Below, piece after piece: positions 14,448 through 21,006 of a DNA stretch of 21,113 nucleotides; the stretch's first letter is position 1, and every line of letters begins with the position of its first letter. The DNA comes from an uncultured Faecalibacterium sp. (GTDB lineage: Bacteria > Bacillota > Clostridia > Oscillospirales > Ruminococcaceae), in contig CAAFSR010000403.1 of NCBI GenBank assembly GCA_900765705.1, positions 1 through 21,113 on the forward strand. The letters are read 5' to 3'. The translations under genes were made by a program, and so were the position numbers. The notes beneath the pieces were generated by a model. That model ran no database searches, was not told where the DNA came from, and was given only the letters and a program-made list of their open reading frames with translations.

Positions 14448-14879
14448 ATGAAGCGCGTTGGAAAGATTTTGAAAATGGCACTTGTCATTATAATGGTGTT
14501 TTCGATGATAGGGTGTGTACAAGCACCATCTATTACTGTTCCTAATGGTCACGTGCCTACAATTAGTGAAAATATCACAAGCCTTGCGCAAAGTTCAAAC
14601 AGCACTGTGAAATCACGGAAATATTATTATGTAGATAGTATTGCAGAACGTGGAACGGGTAATATTGTTTCTTCGAATGGAGAAGGGGTTAGCACGGGAA
14701 GAATATCATTTATTAGGCTACATAGAGTAAGTGATGCTGCGGAAAAAATCTCTTTTTCTGGAAATATAGTCTATCCGGGAGGCAGTAAAATTAACGTTGG
14801 ACAAATTTGTTGCTTGGTAACACTAGAAAATGCAATTTACGGTGGAATACAGTATACTTATCTAGTTTTCGGTAGCTAA
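14448..14879 (+). CDS. Small lipoprotein, element cargo, unknown function
   Basis: A 143-residue protein with AAAAGGAGGA just upstream of its ATG. The signal is KRVGKILK, a hydrophobic stretch and the lipobox MIGC (Cys about 23). The mature part is short and beta-rich (KYYYVDSIAE, TGRISFIRLHRVS, KISFSGNIVYPGGSK, ICCLVTLENAIYG, YTYLVFGS). I recognise no family. The stop lies 22 bases before the next gene, which also encodes an exported protein, so they form an operon. Their export suggests a surface or envelope role such as altering host-cell surface or superinfection; that is inference. Confidence 0.75.
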   Translation: MKRVGKILKMALVIIMVFSMIGCVQAPSITVPNGHVPTISENITSLAQSSNSTVKSRKYYYVDSIAERGTGNIVSSNGEGVSTGRISFIRLHRVSDAAEKISFSGNIVYPGGSKINVGQICCLVTLENAIYGGIQYTYLVFGS

Positions 14880-14901
14880 AATAAGAAAAGAGGTGAAAAA
14901 A

Positions 14902-15786
14902 ATGAACGGTCAGCAGAATCAAACGATTTTGAATACATTGAGGAAAATTCTGGCATTTGTTGCAATTTGCATGGTTGCGCTATCAATGTCATTATCTGTA
15001 TTTGCAGCATCAGACTACAATCGAGATGATATGGTGACTATTTCAGGGCAGACCGATTTTGACAGTCAGTATACATGGAATGCTCCATATAACATTATTG
15101 ATGGAAGATTAACCTATGAATGCTTTACTATACTTGCAGAAGATGGAACAAAATGGTATGTCGCAGTTAATCCGAGACAGATGCAGTACTACCAGAACGC
15201 ATTTTATGGTAAATCATTAGTATTGAAAGGAAAGTATAAAGGAAATACAGATGACGGTACACCTGTTTTAAATCCGTGTTATCTGATTGAGGGGGAAAAG
15301 GAGCAAGAAATAAAAAATTACCTATGGAATCTTAACATCTGGGAGAATGACGAAACACCAAATTTGCAGGCTTTTTATGACATATACCGTGAACCGATAT
15401 TTTATGACATACACCGTGAACCGATACAAGAAAAACGGCAAATAACGGTTCTGTCCATTTCAGAAGATGGTTCGTATTTGTCGATAGACTCTAATCCGCT
15501 AAATATAGACCAATCCAGTATATCTGCGTCAGATGATGATATGGTCTATCTGTCTTATACAAAAGAACTCAACGACTCTATGAATGACCTAACCTATCAA
15601 ACTTATGCAAATGAGTGCATTCAGTCTATAAATAGTGCTCTGGGATTACCCACTTGGCTTTATGGAGAAATGTGTGAAACTCGAGCAATTGACGGAAAGC
15701 AAAAAGAGATGTTTGATAATGTGACAGTTTCTTGGTCATACCACCCAAAACAAGGGCTTGAGGTAATGTATCGAAAAAATAAGTGA
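14902..15786 (+). CDS. Secreted protein, element cargo, unknown function
   Basis: A 294-residue protein. The start is the ATG at 14902 with AGAGGTG six bases upstream; a GTG three codons earlier is inside that site. The signal peptide ends in SVFA-AS, a Sec signal peptidase I site, with no lipobox. The first half (MVTISGQTDF..., WYVAVNPRQM, YGKSLVLKGKYKG) has an OB-fold-like strand pattern. The middle has a repeated nine-residue block FYDI(Y/H)REPI from a DNA duplication. Second gene of the cargo operon, ended by a terminator at 15797. No known family recognised. Confidence 0.75.
   Translation: MNGQQNQTILNTLRKILAFVAICMVALSMSLSVFAASDYNRDDMVTISGQTDFDSQYTWNAPYNIIDGRLTYECFTILAEDGTKWYVAVNPRQMQYYQNAFYGKSLVLKGKYKGNTDDGTPVLNPCYLIEGEKEQEIKNYLWNLNIWENDETPNLQAFYDIYREPIFYDIHREPIQEKRQITVLSISEDGSYLSIDSNPLNIDQSSISASDDDMVYLSYTKELNDSMNDLTYQTYANECIQSINSALGLPTWLYGEMCETRAIDGKQKEMFDNVTVSWSYHPKQGLEVMYRKNK
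15373..15426 (+). repeat. 27-bp in-frame tandem duplication inside the secreted-protein gene
   Basis: Units 15373-15399 and 15400-15426 differ at one base (T to C), which changes Tyr to His. The block keeps the frame and encodes nine residues twice, so it is a recent duplication. Confidence 0.9.
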
Positions 15787-15796
15787 AGTTAACATA

Positions 15797-15832
15797 AACC
15801 CATCGGCAGACAATTTCCTGTCGGTGGGTTTT
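15797..15832 (+). terminator. Terminator of the cargo operon
   Basis: 13-bp stem with two G-U pairs (15797-15809 with 15818-15830), 8-base loop, exit TTTTCTAT. Confidence 0.85.
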
Positions 15833-15939
15833 CTATATCAAGGAATGCACTTTTTGTCAAAACAGAGTATACTTGCCTATTACATCCCAAAAGCCGCTGC
15901 TGTTGCAAAAATAGACTTTATTTTAGATTTATTTTGCAA

Positions 15940-15984
15940 AATGTAAATAAAGTCATTGACTTAATTTTTACATTGAGATACAAT
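15940..15984 (+). promoter_or_regulatory. Serine recombinase promoter inside a palindrome (possible res/operator site)
   Basis: TTGACT (15956-15961), 17-bp spacer, TACAAT (15979-15984). The -35 lies in a 35-bp imperfect palindrome: perfect core AAGTCA-T-TGACTT (15950-15962) and outer arms AATGTAAA (15940-15947) and TTTACATT (15967-15974). A further inverted repeat, GACTTTATTT (15913-15922) and AAATAAAGTC (15945-15954), overlaps it. Resolvases often bind such sites next to their own promoters. Confidence 0.6.
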
Positions 15985-16026
15985 AAGGGTGGAGATAATC
16001 ACAGGATGAAAGGACAGGCTTACAGT

Positions 16027-16593
16027 ATGGCACACATTGCTTATGTACGAGTTTCCACCGCCGAACAGAACGAGGCGCGGCAGATTGAAGCCCTCAAGAA
16101 GCACGGCATCGACAAGTGGTTCACGGAAAAGGTCAGCGGCAAGAACATGAACCGCCCGCAACTGGAAGCCATGCTTGACTATATTCGTGAAGGCGATACA
16201 GTCTATATCCACGACTTCAGCCGCCTTGCCCGCAGTACGAAAGACCTCCTTGCCATCGTGGAGCAGCTGCAAGCTAAGAATGTGCATCTTGTATCTAATA
16301 AGGAGAATCTTGATACCAGTACCCCAACGGGAAAGCTGATGTTGACGATGATTGCAGCTATCAACGAGTTTGAACGTGAGAATCTGCTGGAACGTCAGCG
16401 GGAAGGAATTGCAATCGCCAAAGCAGCGGGTAAGTTCAAAGGCGGACAGGTTAAGCGGATTGATGATAAGACCTTCTGTGCAGCGTATGAGCGTTACCAG
16501 CACCGGGAACTGAACAAGACCCAGCTTGCGGCAGAATTGAAAATCAGCCGCCCAACACTGGATAAGATACTGAAGGACAGAGGACTAGCATAA
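16027..16593 (+). CDS. Serine recombinase of the resolvase/invertase family
   Basis: A 188-residue protein, normal for small resolvases and invertases. Catalytic serine Ser10 in AYVRVS, the arginine-rich active-site segment DFSRLARS (63-70), ANTP-like LDTSTPTGKLMLTMIAAINEFERE, then the long E helix and a C-terminal Hin-type helix-turn-helix (LNKTQLAAELKISRPTLDKIL). It breaks and rejoins DNA through a phosphoserine link, for resolution or inversion. The ATG at 16027 fits the family's usual first residues; the ATG at 16006, with GGTGGAG 11 bases upstream, is an alternative and would add seven residues. Own promoter and own terminator. Confidence 0.94.
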   Translation: MAHIAYVRVSTAEQNEARQIEALKKHGIDKWFTEKVSGKNMNRPQLEAMLDYIREGDTVYIHDFSRLARSTKDLLAIVEQLQAKNVHLVSNKENLDTSTPTGKLMLTMIAAINEFERENLLERQREGIAIAKAAGKFKGGQVKRIDDKTFCAAYERYQHRELNKTQLAAELKISRPTLDKILKDRGLA

Positions 16594-16599
16594 TACCAC

Positions 16600-16623
16600 G
16601 CACCCCGTAAGGGGTGCTTTTTT
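16600..16623 (+). terminator. Terminator of the serine recombinase gene
   Basis: Perfect 7-bp stem GCACCCC/GGGGTGC with loop GTAA, then six T (16618-16623). Confidence 0.9.
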
Positions 16624-16816
16624 GTCGTAAACATACTCCCCCGGCCAAAAACAAACCCTGCACGTACATTTGCCAGAATGGAGGCATAGCCGTTTTGTCA
16701 ACATCTAAGTGAAAATATTTCACGATTTGATTTTTTGAGACGTGGTAGACGTTCGCAACACAGGAAAACCAAAACGATATACGATATCCTCCCCATGCTG
16801 AAAACAATTGCTGAAT
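16624..16816. other. Gene-free stretch between recombinase and helicase promoter
   Basis: No credible gene. A short inverted repeat GTGAAATATTTTCAC-like segment (about 16709-16724) is present. Nothing else can be named. Confidence 0.3.
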
Positions 16817-16886
16817 ATTACAAAATATTACAAAATAGTTACAGATTCTTAGACAACTTGACTATTGCTTTTTTATATGGTATAAT
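16817..16886 (+). promoter_or_regulatory. Strong promoter of the helicase gene with tandem ATTACAAAAT repeats
   Basis: TTGACT (16858-16863), 17-bp spacer, TATAAT (16881-16886). Upstream, ATTACAAAAT occurs twice head to tail (16817-16826, 16827-16836) followed by a degenerate third copy. The repeats end 21 bases before the -35 and could bind an activator or a replication-type initiator, or act as an A/T-rich promoter-enhancing element. Confidence 0.7.
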
Positions 16887-16989
16887 GAGAGCATGAAAAG
16901 TGTCAGAAAGAACCGACGCAAAAATATAACGGTGTTTCGTTGCTTGAGAATGTAAACCATACGAATGCCGACCAAAAGGAGTGAGATTC

Positions 16990-18429
16990 ACGAAAAACAC
17001 AAAAAACATTTAGAGTTATTTAACAATTGACAACTACAAGGACTGGACAGCGGGTATCTACCTCATAGATGCACCGTGCGGCTGTGGCAAGAGCACCTTT
17101 ATATTTAAGACGCTCTACCCTTATGCCCACCAGAATGGCAAGCGAATGTTGGTGTTCTCCAACAGATTGGCATTGAAAGCCCAGCAGGAACACCAAGCGT
17201 TTGGAACAGACATAGCTTGCATGACTTACCAAAAGATGGAATACAACGTCTATCTGAATGGTTTGTGGACGTTACAAAATTCTGTACCCGATTTGATGCA
17301 GATGGTTGAACAGGAGTTCGACTACATTATATTGGATGAAGCACACTATCTGTTCCAAGATGCGGCGTTCAATCGTAGAACTTTAACAATCTTTAGGATG
17401 ATTGAGCAGTTCCGAAAGAGCAAAGTTATCATCATGCTGTCTGCAACGGCTGATTTGCTGAAGGAATATTTTTTAAGCAAGATAACCGCTACATACACAG
17501 CGGATGCAGATTATAGCTACATTGAGTCGGTGTCCTATTATAATAGGAAGGACACACTTTTGAAAATCTTAGACAAAATCCCAGCATCTGAAAAGGTTGT
17601 GGTCTTTGGCGACAACAAAGACCGTTTGCAGGAATTGAATCGAAGATACTCAGACAGTGCGTATCTTTCCAGTGATAATAAAGAAAGCAGCCCTATGTTT
17701 AAGCAAATTGTTCAAACGGAACGTTTTGAATGTAGAATGCTTTTCACTACAAAAGTTCTCGATAATGGCGTAAATTTGAAAGATAAAGCTATCAAGCATA
17801 TTTTTATCGAGTAGACTGATATGGTCGAGTTCATACAGTGTTTGGGCAGAAAGCGTGTCCAAGATGCGGAAGATACAGTTAAACTGTATTTCTATGACAA
17901 TTTCCAGAAAATAGCTGGATTGTACAGCTATCTTGAACCGCAGATGCGAATAGCCGCAGAATATTTTCAGTTAAAGGAAAACGGTCTTAAAGAGGAGTTT
18001 AAGAATCGGTATCGGCTGGCTCTTCTCCCGAATTTCTTTGACAACCAATCAGACTTAGTGTTCCCCACTTATTACAAGGCGGGACACGATTACAAATTTT
18101 GTCGTTCTGTTACAAAGAAGGAGACTTCTTTGCATCAATAGGTGTCGATAGCCTTACAGAAGAATGTAGTTCCCTATGAAGAGGCTGAAAGATATTACAC
18201 CTTATTGACCTATCTGGAACAGAACGTAAACAGGCGACTCTTCAAATCAGATAGAGTAGAACTTATAAAAGTATTTAATGTCCGCGACAAGTACCGCTTG
18301 CAAAAAACAATCGGTGTGCTGAATCAGTACTTGATTGAAAATAATATCATGTACGAACTCCAAAGCGACCAAACAGGTCGAAACGAAGGACGAAAAACCT
18401 ATTGGGTTATTGTCCCGAAAAGTGAGTGA
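16990..18429 (+). pseudogene. Superfamily 2 helicase frame with three in-frame TAG codons
   Basis: One frame of 479 residues runs from 16990 to TGA at 18427 if TAG is read through at 17011 (residue 8), 17812 (residue 275) and 18139 (residue 384). No TAA or TGA interrupts it. Motifs: Walker A APCGCGKST (residues 28-36), DEAH (116-119) in YIILDEAHYLF, SAT of motif III in IIMLSATADLL, and motif VI EFIQCLGRKR. The second TAG falls between motif V and VI, so a product ending there would lack motif VI. AAAAGGAG (16974-16981) is placed for a start eight bases on, where the codon is ACG, not ATG; GTG at 16981 touches the ribosome site. The C-terminal part (VRDKYRLQKTIGVLNQYLIE) looks DNA-binding. Decay or amber recoding are the two readings. 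Confidence 0.85.
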
Positions 18430-18438
18430 CAAAAAACG

Positions 18439-18475
18439 TGCAGAACCCTCCTATAAGGGTACTGCATGATTTTTG
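18439..18475 (+). terminator. Terminator of the helicase gene
   Basis: Stem TGCAG/CTGCA and ACCCT/AGGGT with one A-A mismatch between them, loop CCTATA, exit TGATTTTTG. Confidence 0.8.
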
Positions 18476-18518
18476 TACAGTGGGATTCTTGGTCGTTCGG
18501 TATATTCGTTTTTTCTAC

Positions 18519-18547
18519 TTTAGAAAGTATTACGATGGGAATACAAT
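18519..18547 (+). promoter_or_regulatory. Promoter of the HNH gene
   Basis: TTTAGA (18519-18524), 17-bp spacer, TACAAT (18542-18547). A second TATAAT lies a few bases further on. The gene starts 34 bases after the -10. Confidence 0.5.
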
Positions 18548-18581
18548 AATATATAATATTTTAATAAAGGAGCGTAATAAT

Positions 18582-19277
18582 ATGGTTATTACTTCATTTG
18601 CGCAACTGTAGGTTTTTCAAGAAATTCCATTCAATACCAGCTTTGTGGATGAACAGGGCGAGTGGTGGAGAAATGTCACATATCCCAGCTATGAAAAAAG
18701 ATATCTGGTGGGAAATTTGGGGCATATCTACGGAATTTCAAGGCATAAGGTTCTTGAGGTTTCATTGCACCCCAAAAAATATCAGGGACTTGTACTTTAT
18801 GATGGTACTGGACACAGTATGTTCAGAGAAATTTATGTAATTGTTGCAAGACGATTTTGCACAGATAGTTTACCTGAGGGGGTATCCCTTGGATGGGATG
18901 ACGGTACACTGGGGTGTTGTGTCAATCATATTGACGAAGACCCCACAAATAATAGAGCAGATAATCTGGAGTTCGTTTCACCGGGTTACAATGACCGATA
19001 CGGGCACAGAAGTGTCAACAGCGCGCTTCAACGAATGAATGCGCGTGTTCCACTGACTGAAACGGAAAAATTAGAACTTCTTAATCGGTCATACTCCAAG
19101 AGAGCAAAATCCGTAGTGCAGTATACATTTGAAGGTCGATTTGTGAGGGTTTTTAAGTCTATTGCTTAGGCGTCTGAATATACAGGTGTTCCTGCCAACG
19201 GCATAAGTAATTGTTGTAATCACAGCAGAGGCTATACGCAGTCAGGTGGGTTCCGTTGGGAATATTTTCAGCAGTAA
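18582..19277 (+). pseudogene. HNH (NUMOD-containing) endonuclease frame with two in-frame TAG codons
   Basis: The ATG at 18582 has AAAGGAG (18566-18572) nine bases upstream. The frame runs to TAA at 19275, 231 residues, with TAG at 18609 (residue 10) and 19167 (residue 196) and no other stop. Centre: an HNH_3-type core, VNHIDEDPTNNRADNLEFVS (from about residue 114). N-terminal WRNVTYPSYEKRYLVGNLGHIYG resembles NUMOD4; the C-terminus (VVQYTFEGRFVRVFKSIA, TAG, ASEYTGV, then GGFRW) matches NUMOD1, with TAG at the usually acidic position of the SIxEA motif, so similarity crosses the stop. It would cut DNA like a homing-type endonuclease. Initiation at GTG 18645 after the first TAG would still keep the HNH core. 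Confidence 0.85.
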
Positions 19278-19283
19278 GTAGAA

Positions 19284-19316
19284 GGTCTATCGGCTATAAA
19301 TGCCGATAGGCTTTTT
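19284..19316 (+). terminator. Terminator of the HNH gene
   Basis: Stem of about 11 pairs (19284-19294 with 19302-19312), loop TATAAAT, then TTTTT. Confidence 0.88.
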
Positions 19317-19343
19317 CTCTTAGATTCAAGAAGAATGTAGCCT

Positions 19344-19395
19344 CCCGGCGGGGCTGAACAACCATAGCAAAGTAGCCGCCAAAGACCCCGCCGGG
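19344..19395. repeat. GC-rich 10-bp inverted repeat in AT-rich surroundings
   Basis: CCCGGCGGGG (19344-19353) and CCCCGCCGGG (19386-19395) are perfect complements 32 bases apart. The base composition differs from the rest of the element, which suggests a remnant of another insertion. Confidence 0.6.
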
Positions 19396-19460
19396 CAGGA
19401 AGGAAGTTTAGACCAACAAAAGAAATATTTTATAGCAGGCTTAACAAGGACTATATAGAG

Positions 19461-19500
19461 GGCTGTCAGACGTTCTAGCAGACGTTTTGACAGTCTTTTT
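19461..19500 (+). terminator. Terminator-like hairpin, gene not identified
   Basis: CTGTCAGACGT (19463-19473) pairs with ACGTTTTGACAG (19482-19493) with one bulge, followed by TTTTT (19496-19500). No gene ends just upstream, so it may belong to a lost one. Confidence 0.65.
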
Positions 19501-19605
19501 GTCTTAGATGATGAAAGTGCCCGCATGAAAGATTGATGTGTTGTAGGGCTTGCTAGAGCCTGTTTTCGCAAACCGAAATCCAGCATAAAAACACGGCTTT
19601 GAATG

Positions 19606-19634
19606 TTGACTTTTTGACGATACGAAGTTATAAT
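19606..19634 (+). promoter_or_regulatory. Strong promoter facing the right attachment site
   Basis: TTGACT (19606-19611), 17-bp spacer, TATAAT (19629-19634). Transcription would begin near 19641 and enter the damaged tRNA-Lys copy about 80 bases later, ending at the terminator at 19792. In the circular form it would point across attP toward the integrase end. Confidence 0.7.
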
Positions 19635-19651
19635 TTATATATCGAAATCAC

Positions 19652-19666
19652 AGGTACAAGGTACTA
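19652..19666 (+). repeat. AGGTACAA / AGGTACTA tandem sites at the right element end
   Basis: AGGTACAA (19652-19659) overlaps AGGTACTA (19659-19666). The exact 8-mer is also found twice at the left end (12290-12297 inverted, 12327-12334). Confidence 0.5.
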
Positions 19667-19718
19667 AAAAATCAGATGCCCCAAAAATTATAAAACGTAT
19701 TATCGTTCTAAAATAAGA

Positions 19719-19795
19719 GGACTCGTAGCTCAGCCGGTATTTTGCGACTTTTAATCAGAGGGCCAGGGATTCGAGTTCCCTCGAGCGCACCAAAA
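19719..19795 (+). pseudogene. Damaged tRNA-Lys copy containing attR
   Basis: The 50 bases at 19746-19795 are identical to the left tRNA end. The 5' part is altered: acceptor GGACTCG no longer pairs fully with CGAGCGC (two mismatches), the second half of the D-arm is replaced, and the anticodon stem has lost two pairs (TGCGA against TCAGA). It cannot form a normal cloverleaf. A simple attR would carry only the 3' part; here another 18 bases of 5' identity (19722-19739) are present. Confidence 0.85.
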
Positions 19796-19835
19796 TCCCA
19801 CGAGGAATCGCAAGATCCCTCGTGGGATTTTCCTT
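19792..19835 (+). terminator. Original terminator of host tRNA-Lys, now behind attR
   Basis: Perfect 14-bp stem (19792-19805 with 19818-19831), 12-base loop, and a T-rich exit. Its left arm begins in the tRNA CCA end. It directly follows the repeat, as expected for the pre-integration downstream sequence. Confidence 0.88.
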
Positions 19836-19847
19836 TTTCTGGCGCTC

Positions 19848-19875
19848 TGCACACTTTTGCACACTTTTTGCACAC
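19848..19875. repeat. Three TGCACAC repeats spaced 10 and 11 bases
   Basis: TGCACAC at 19848, 19858 and 19869, separated by T runs. They sit just outside the element. The helical spacing suggests a protein-binding array, though chance in a simple sequence cannot be excluded. The rest of 19876-19985 holds no gene I can support. Confidence 0.4.
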
Positions 19876-19985
19876 CGGCGGGAAAGCCGTGTTTTTCCTT
19901 GTATAGTCTGCATTCTGTGCATCGTGAGCAGAACTTGTCGGGGCGAGGCCCCTCCAGCTGCTCTCGCAGACCGTTCGGTCACTTA

Positions 19986-20004
19986 AAAGTCCCACTGGGG
20001 CTTT
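19986..20004 (-). terminator. Possible terminator of the hydrolase gene
   Basis: Eight-bp stem AAAGTCCC/GGGGCTTT (one G-U) with loop ACT; on the minus strand it ends in CTTTTAAG. It is 28 bases after the hydrolase stop; the T tract is short. Confidence 0.5.
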
Positions 20005-20032
20005 CATTGCTGCGCAAACGCAAAGTTATCCG

Positions 20033-20848
20033 TTATGAAATAGTTGCAACAAATTTCTCTATCAAGCGATTCACCTGTTCGGGTCTGTCTGTGTTGGAAT
20101 TATGTCCAGCTCCTTCGATCCATGTCAAAGGAATTTTCGTATTGCGATGCCATGCTTTGTTGTACCGTATACACGAACCCGCGTGATCTTGTGTGCCGCA
20201 CATCAATAATGCAGGACACTTGATCTCATACGGCAGATCCTTTTCCATAGCCGCTGCCAAAATACGATACCCATGACCGGCAATTTGTGCATAGCGTTTC
20301 TGATCGCCGTCATACGTCAGCATCATTTCACGCATGAGGTTTCTACCATAATCGGTCGTGGCAACACCTTCCGACCCCGATTTCAGAAGCCATTTCCACG
20401 GATAGTGCGCATATACCGGTTCCATCCGTTTCAAAAGCCAGATCTCAACTGCCGTCACATAGCTTCGCTGCAGCGGTGCAGAGTCGATGGAGATAAACCC
20501 TGTCATTTTGTCTGGGTAAAGCTGTGCATAAGCCTGTCCCACATACCCACCCATAGACTGCCCGATCATAACAGGCCTTGCGATTCCTTCTTGGTTCAAT
20601 AGTTCGTTCAGCCATTTTGCCTTATCGAATAAGTCAAAATCGAATCGAAACGGCCATGAAGAAGCGTGTGCCGGCGCATCCCAGACGATAACATTATACC
20701 TGTTCTCAAAATACTGAATTTGCTTATCAAACAATCGATGATCCGCAGTCAATCCTGGCAGAAAAACGAGAGTAATCGTATCCGGGTTTGATACGCTTGC
20801 CCAATAGTGAATCGTTCCGCAACGAGTTTGATACGTTTTTTCTTTCAT
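20033..20848 (-). CDS. Alpha/beta hydrolase-fold protein
   Basis: A 271-residue protein with the full triad: Ser98 in the nucleophile elbow GQSMG, Asp221 in MCGTQDHAG and His249 in EGAGHNSN. The oxyanion region is LVFLPGLTADHRLF (28-41). The lid region lies between about 125 and 205. It belongs to the broad esterase/lipase/lactonase group (AB hydrolase-1); the substrate cannot be read. Cytosolic, no signal peptide. The start at 20848 is chosen because GGAGG lies eight bases upstream; the frame continues to 20941 without a ribosome site. Single gene; codon use is less GC-biased than that of the pst genes, so it may also be acquired. Confidence 0.92.
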   Translation of the reverse strand: MKEKTYQTRCGTIHYWASVSNPDTITLVFLPGLTADHRLFDKQIQYFENRYNVIVWDAPAHASSWPFRFDFDLFDKAKWLNELLNQEGIARPVMIGQSMGGYVGQAYAQLYPDKMTGFISIDSAPLQRSYVTAVEIWLLKRMEPVYAHYPWKWLLKSGSEGVATTDYGRNLMREMMLTYDGDQKRYAQIAGHGYRILAAAMEKDLPYEIKCPALLMCGTQDHAGSCIRYNKAWHRNTKIPLTWIEGAGHNSNTDRPEQVNRLIEKFVATIS

Positions 20849-21006
20849 CGGGCTTTCCTCCACAAATTCCGAGTTGTCGAGTTCAGTATACCACGCTTTC
20901 TCCCCACAGAAAAACTCCTGTACACAAAAGAGCCGCCGCACAGAGTTTTGTTTTTACTCTGTCTACTCCAGGGGTAGCATATCAGCACCGCTTCCGGGGT
21001 GTATTT

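Larger units (their letters stand above)
12227..19795. mobile_element. Integrative element in tRNA-Lys, about 7.6 kb
   Basis: It is bounded by the 50-bp repeat of the tRNA 3' half and begins with a tyrosine recombinase next to the left end. Base composition is visibly AT-richer than the flanks. Cargo in order: tyrosine integrase, PD-(D/E)XK nuclease-like protein, XRE repressor (minus), two exported proteins, serine recombinase, helicase frame with three TAG stops, HNH endonuclease frame with two TAG stops. No relaxase, capsid, portal or terminase is seen. A phage satellite, a decayed integrative element, or a composite of two elements (two recombinase types) all remain possible. Confidence 0.85.

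Noticed and set aside
16893..16955. 20-residue frame starting seven bases after the helicase promoter -10
   Set aside because: It starts at about the transcription start, so it would have no ribosome site; basic composition alone is not evidence.
19300..19530. A frame from an ATG at about 19300 that could be read to a TGA through two TAG codons, as a third recoded gene
   Set aside because: It begins inside a terminator hairpin, has no ribosome site, overlaps a second terminator and shows no domain. It should not be counted as evidence for recoding.
12228..19795. CRISPR array or toxin-antitoxin pair in the element
   Set aside because: No regularly spaced repeats of CRISPR type and no small gene pair with toxin-antitoxin features were found; the repeats present are tandem or terminal.
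16600..19795. A suppressor tRNA (anticodon CUA) inside the element that would explain the TAG codons
   Set aside because: No T-arm plus acceptor arrangement other than the damaged tRNA-Lys copy was found; that copy keeps the UUU anticodon loop.
19755..20007. Minus-strand frames reading out of the attR/tRNA region
   Set aside because: They cross the tRNA copy and its terminator; such frames behind tRNA genes are common artefacts and no domain is visible.
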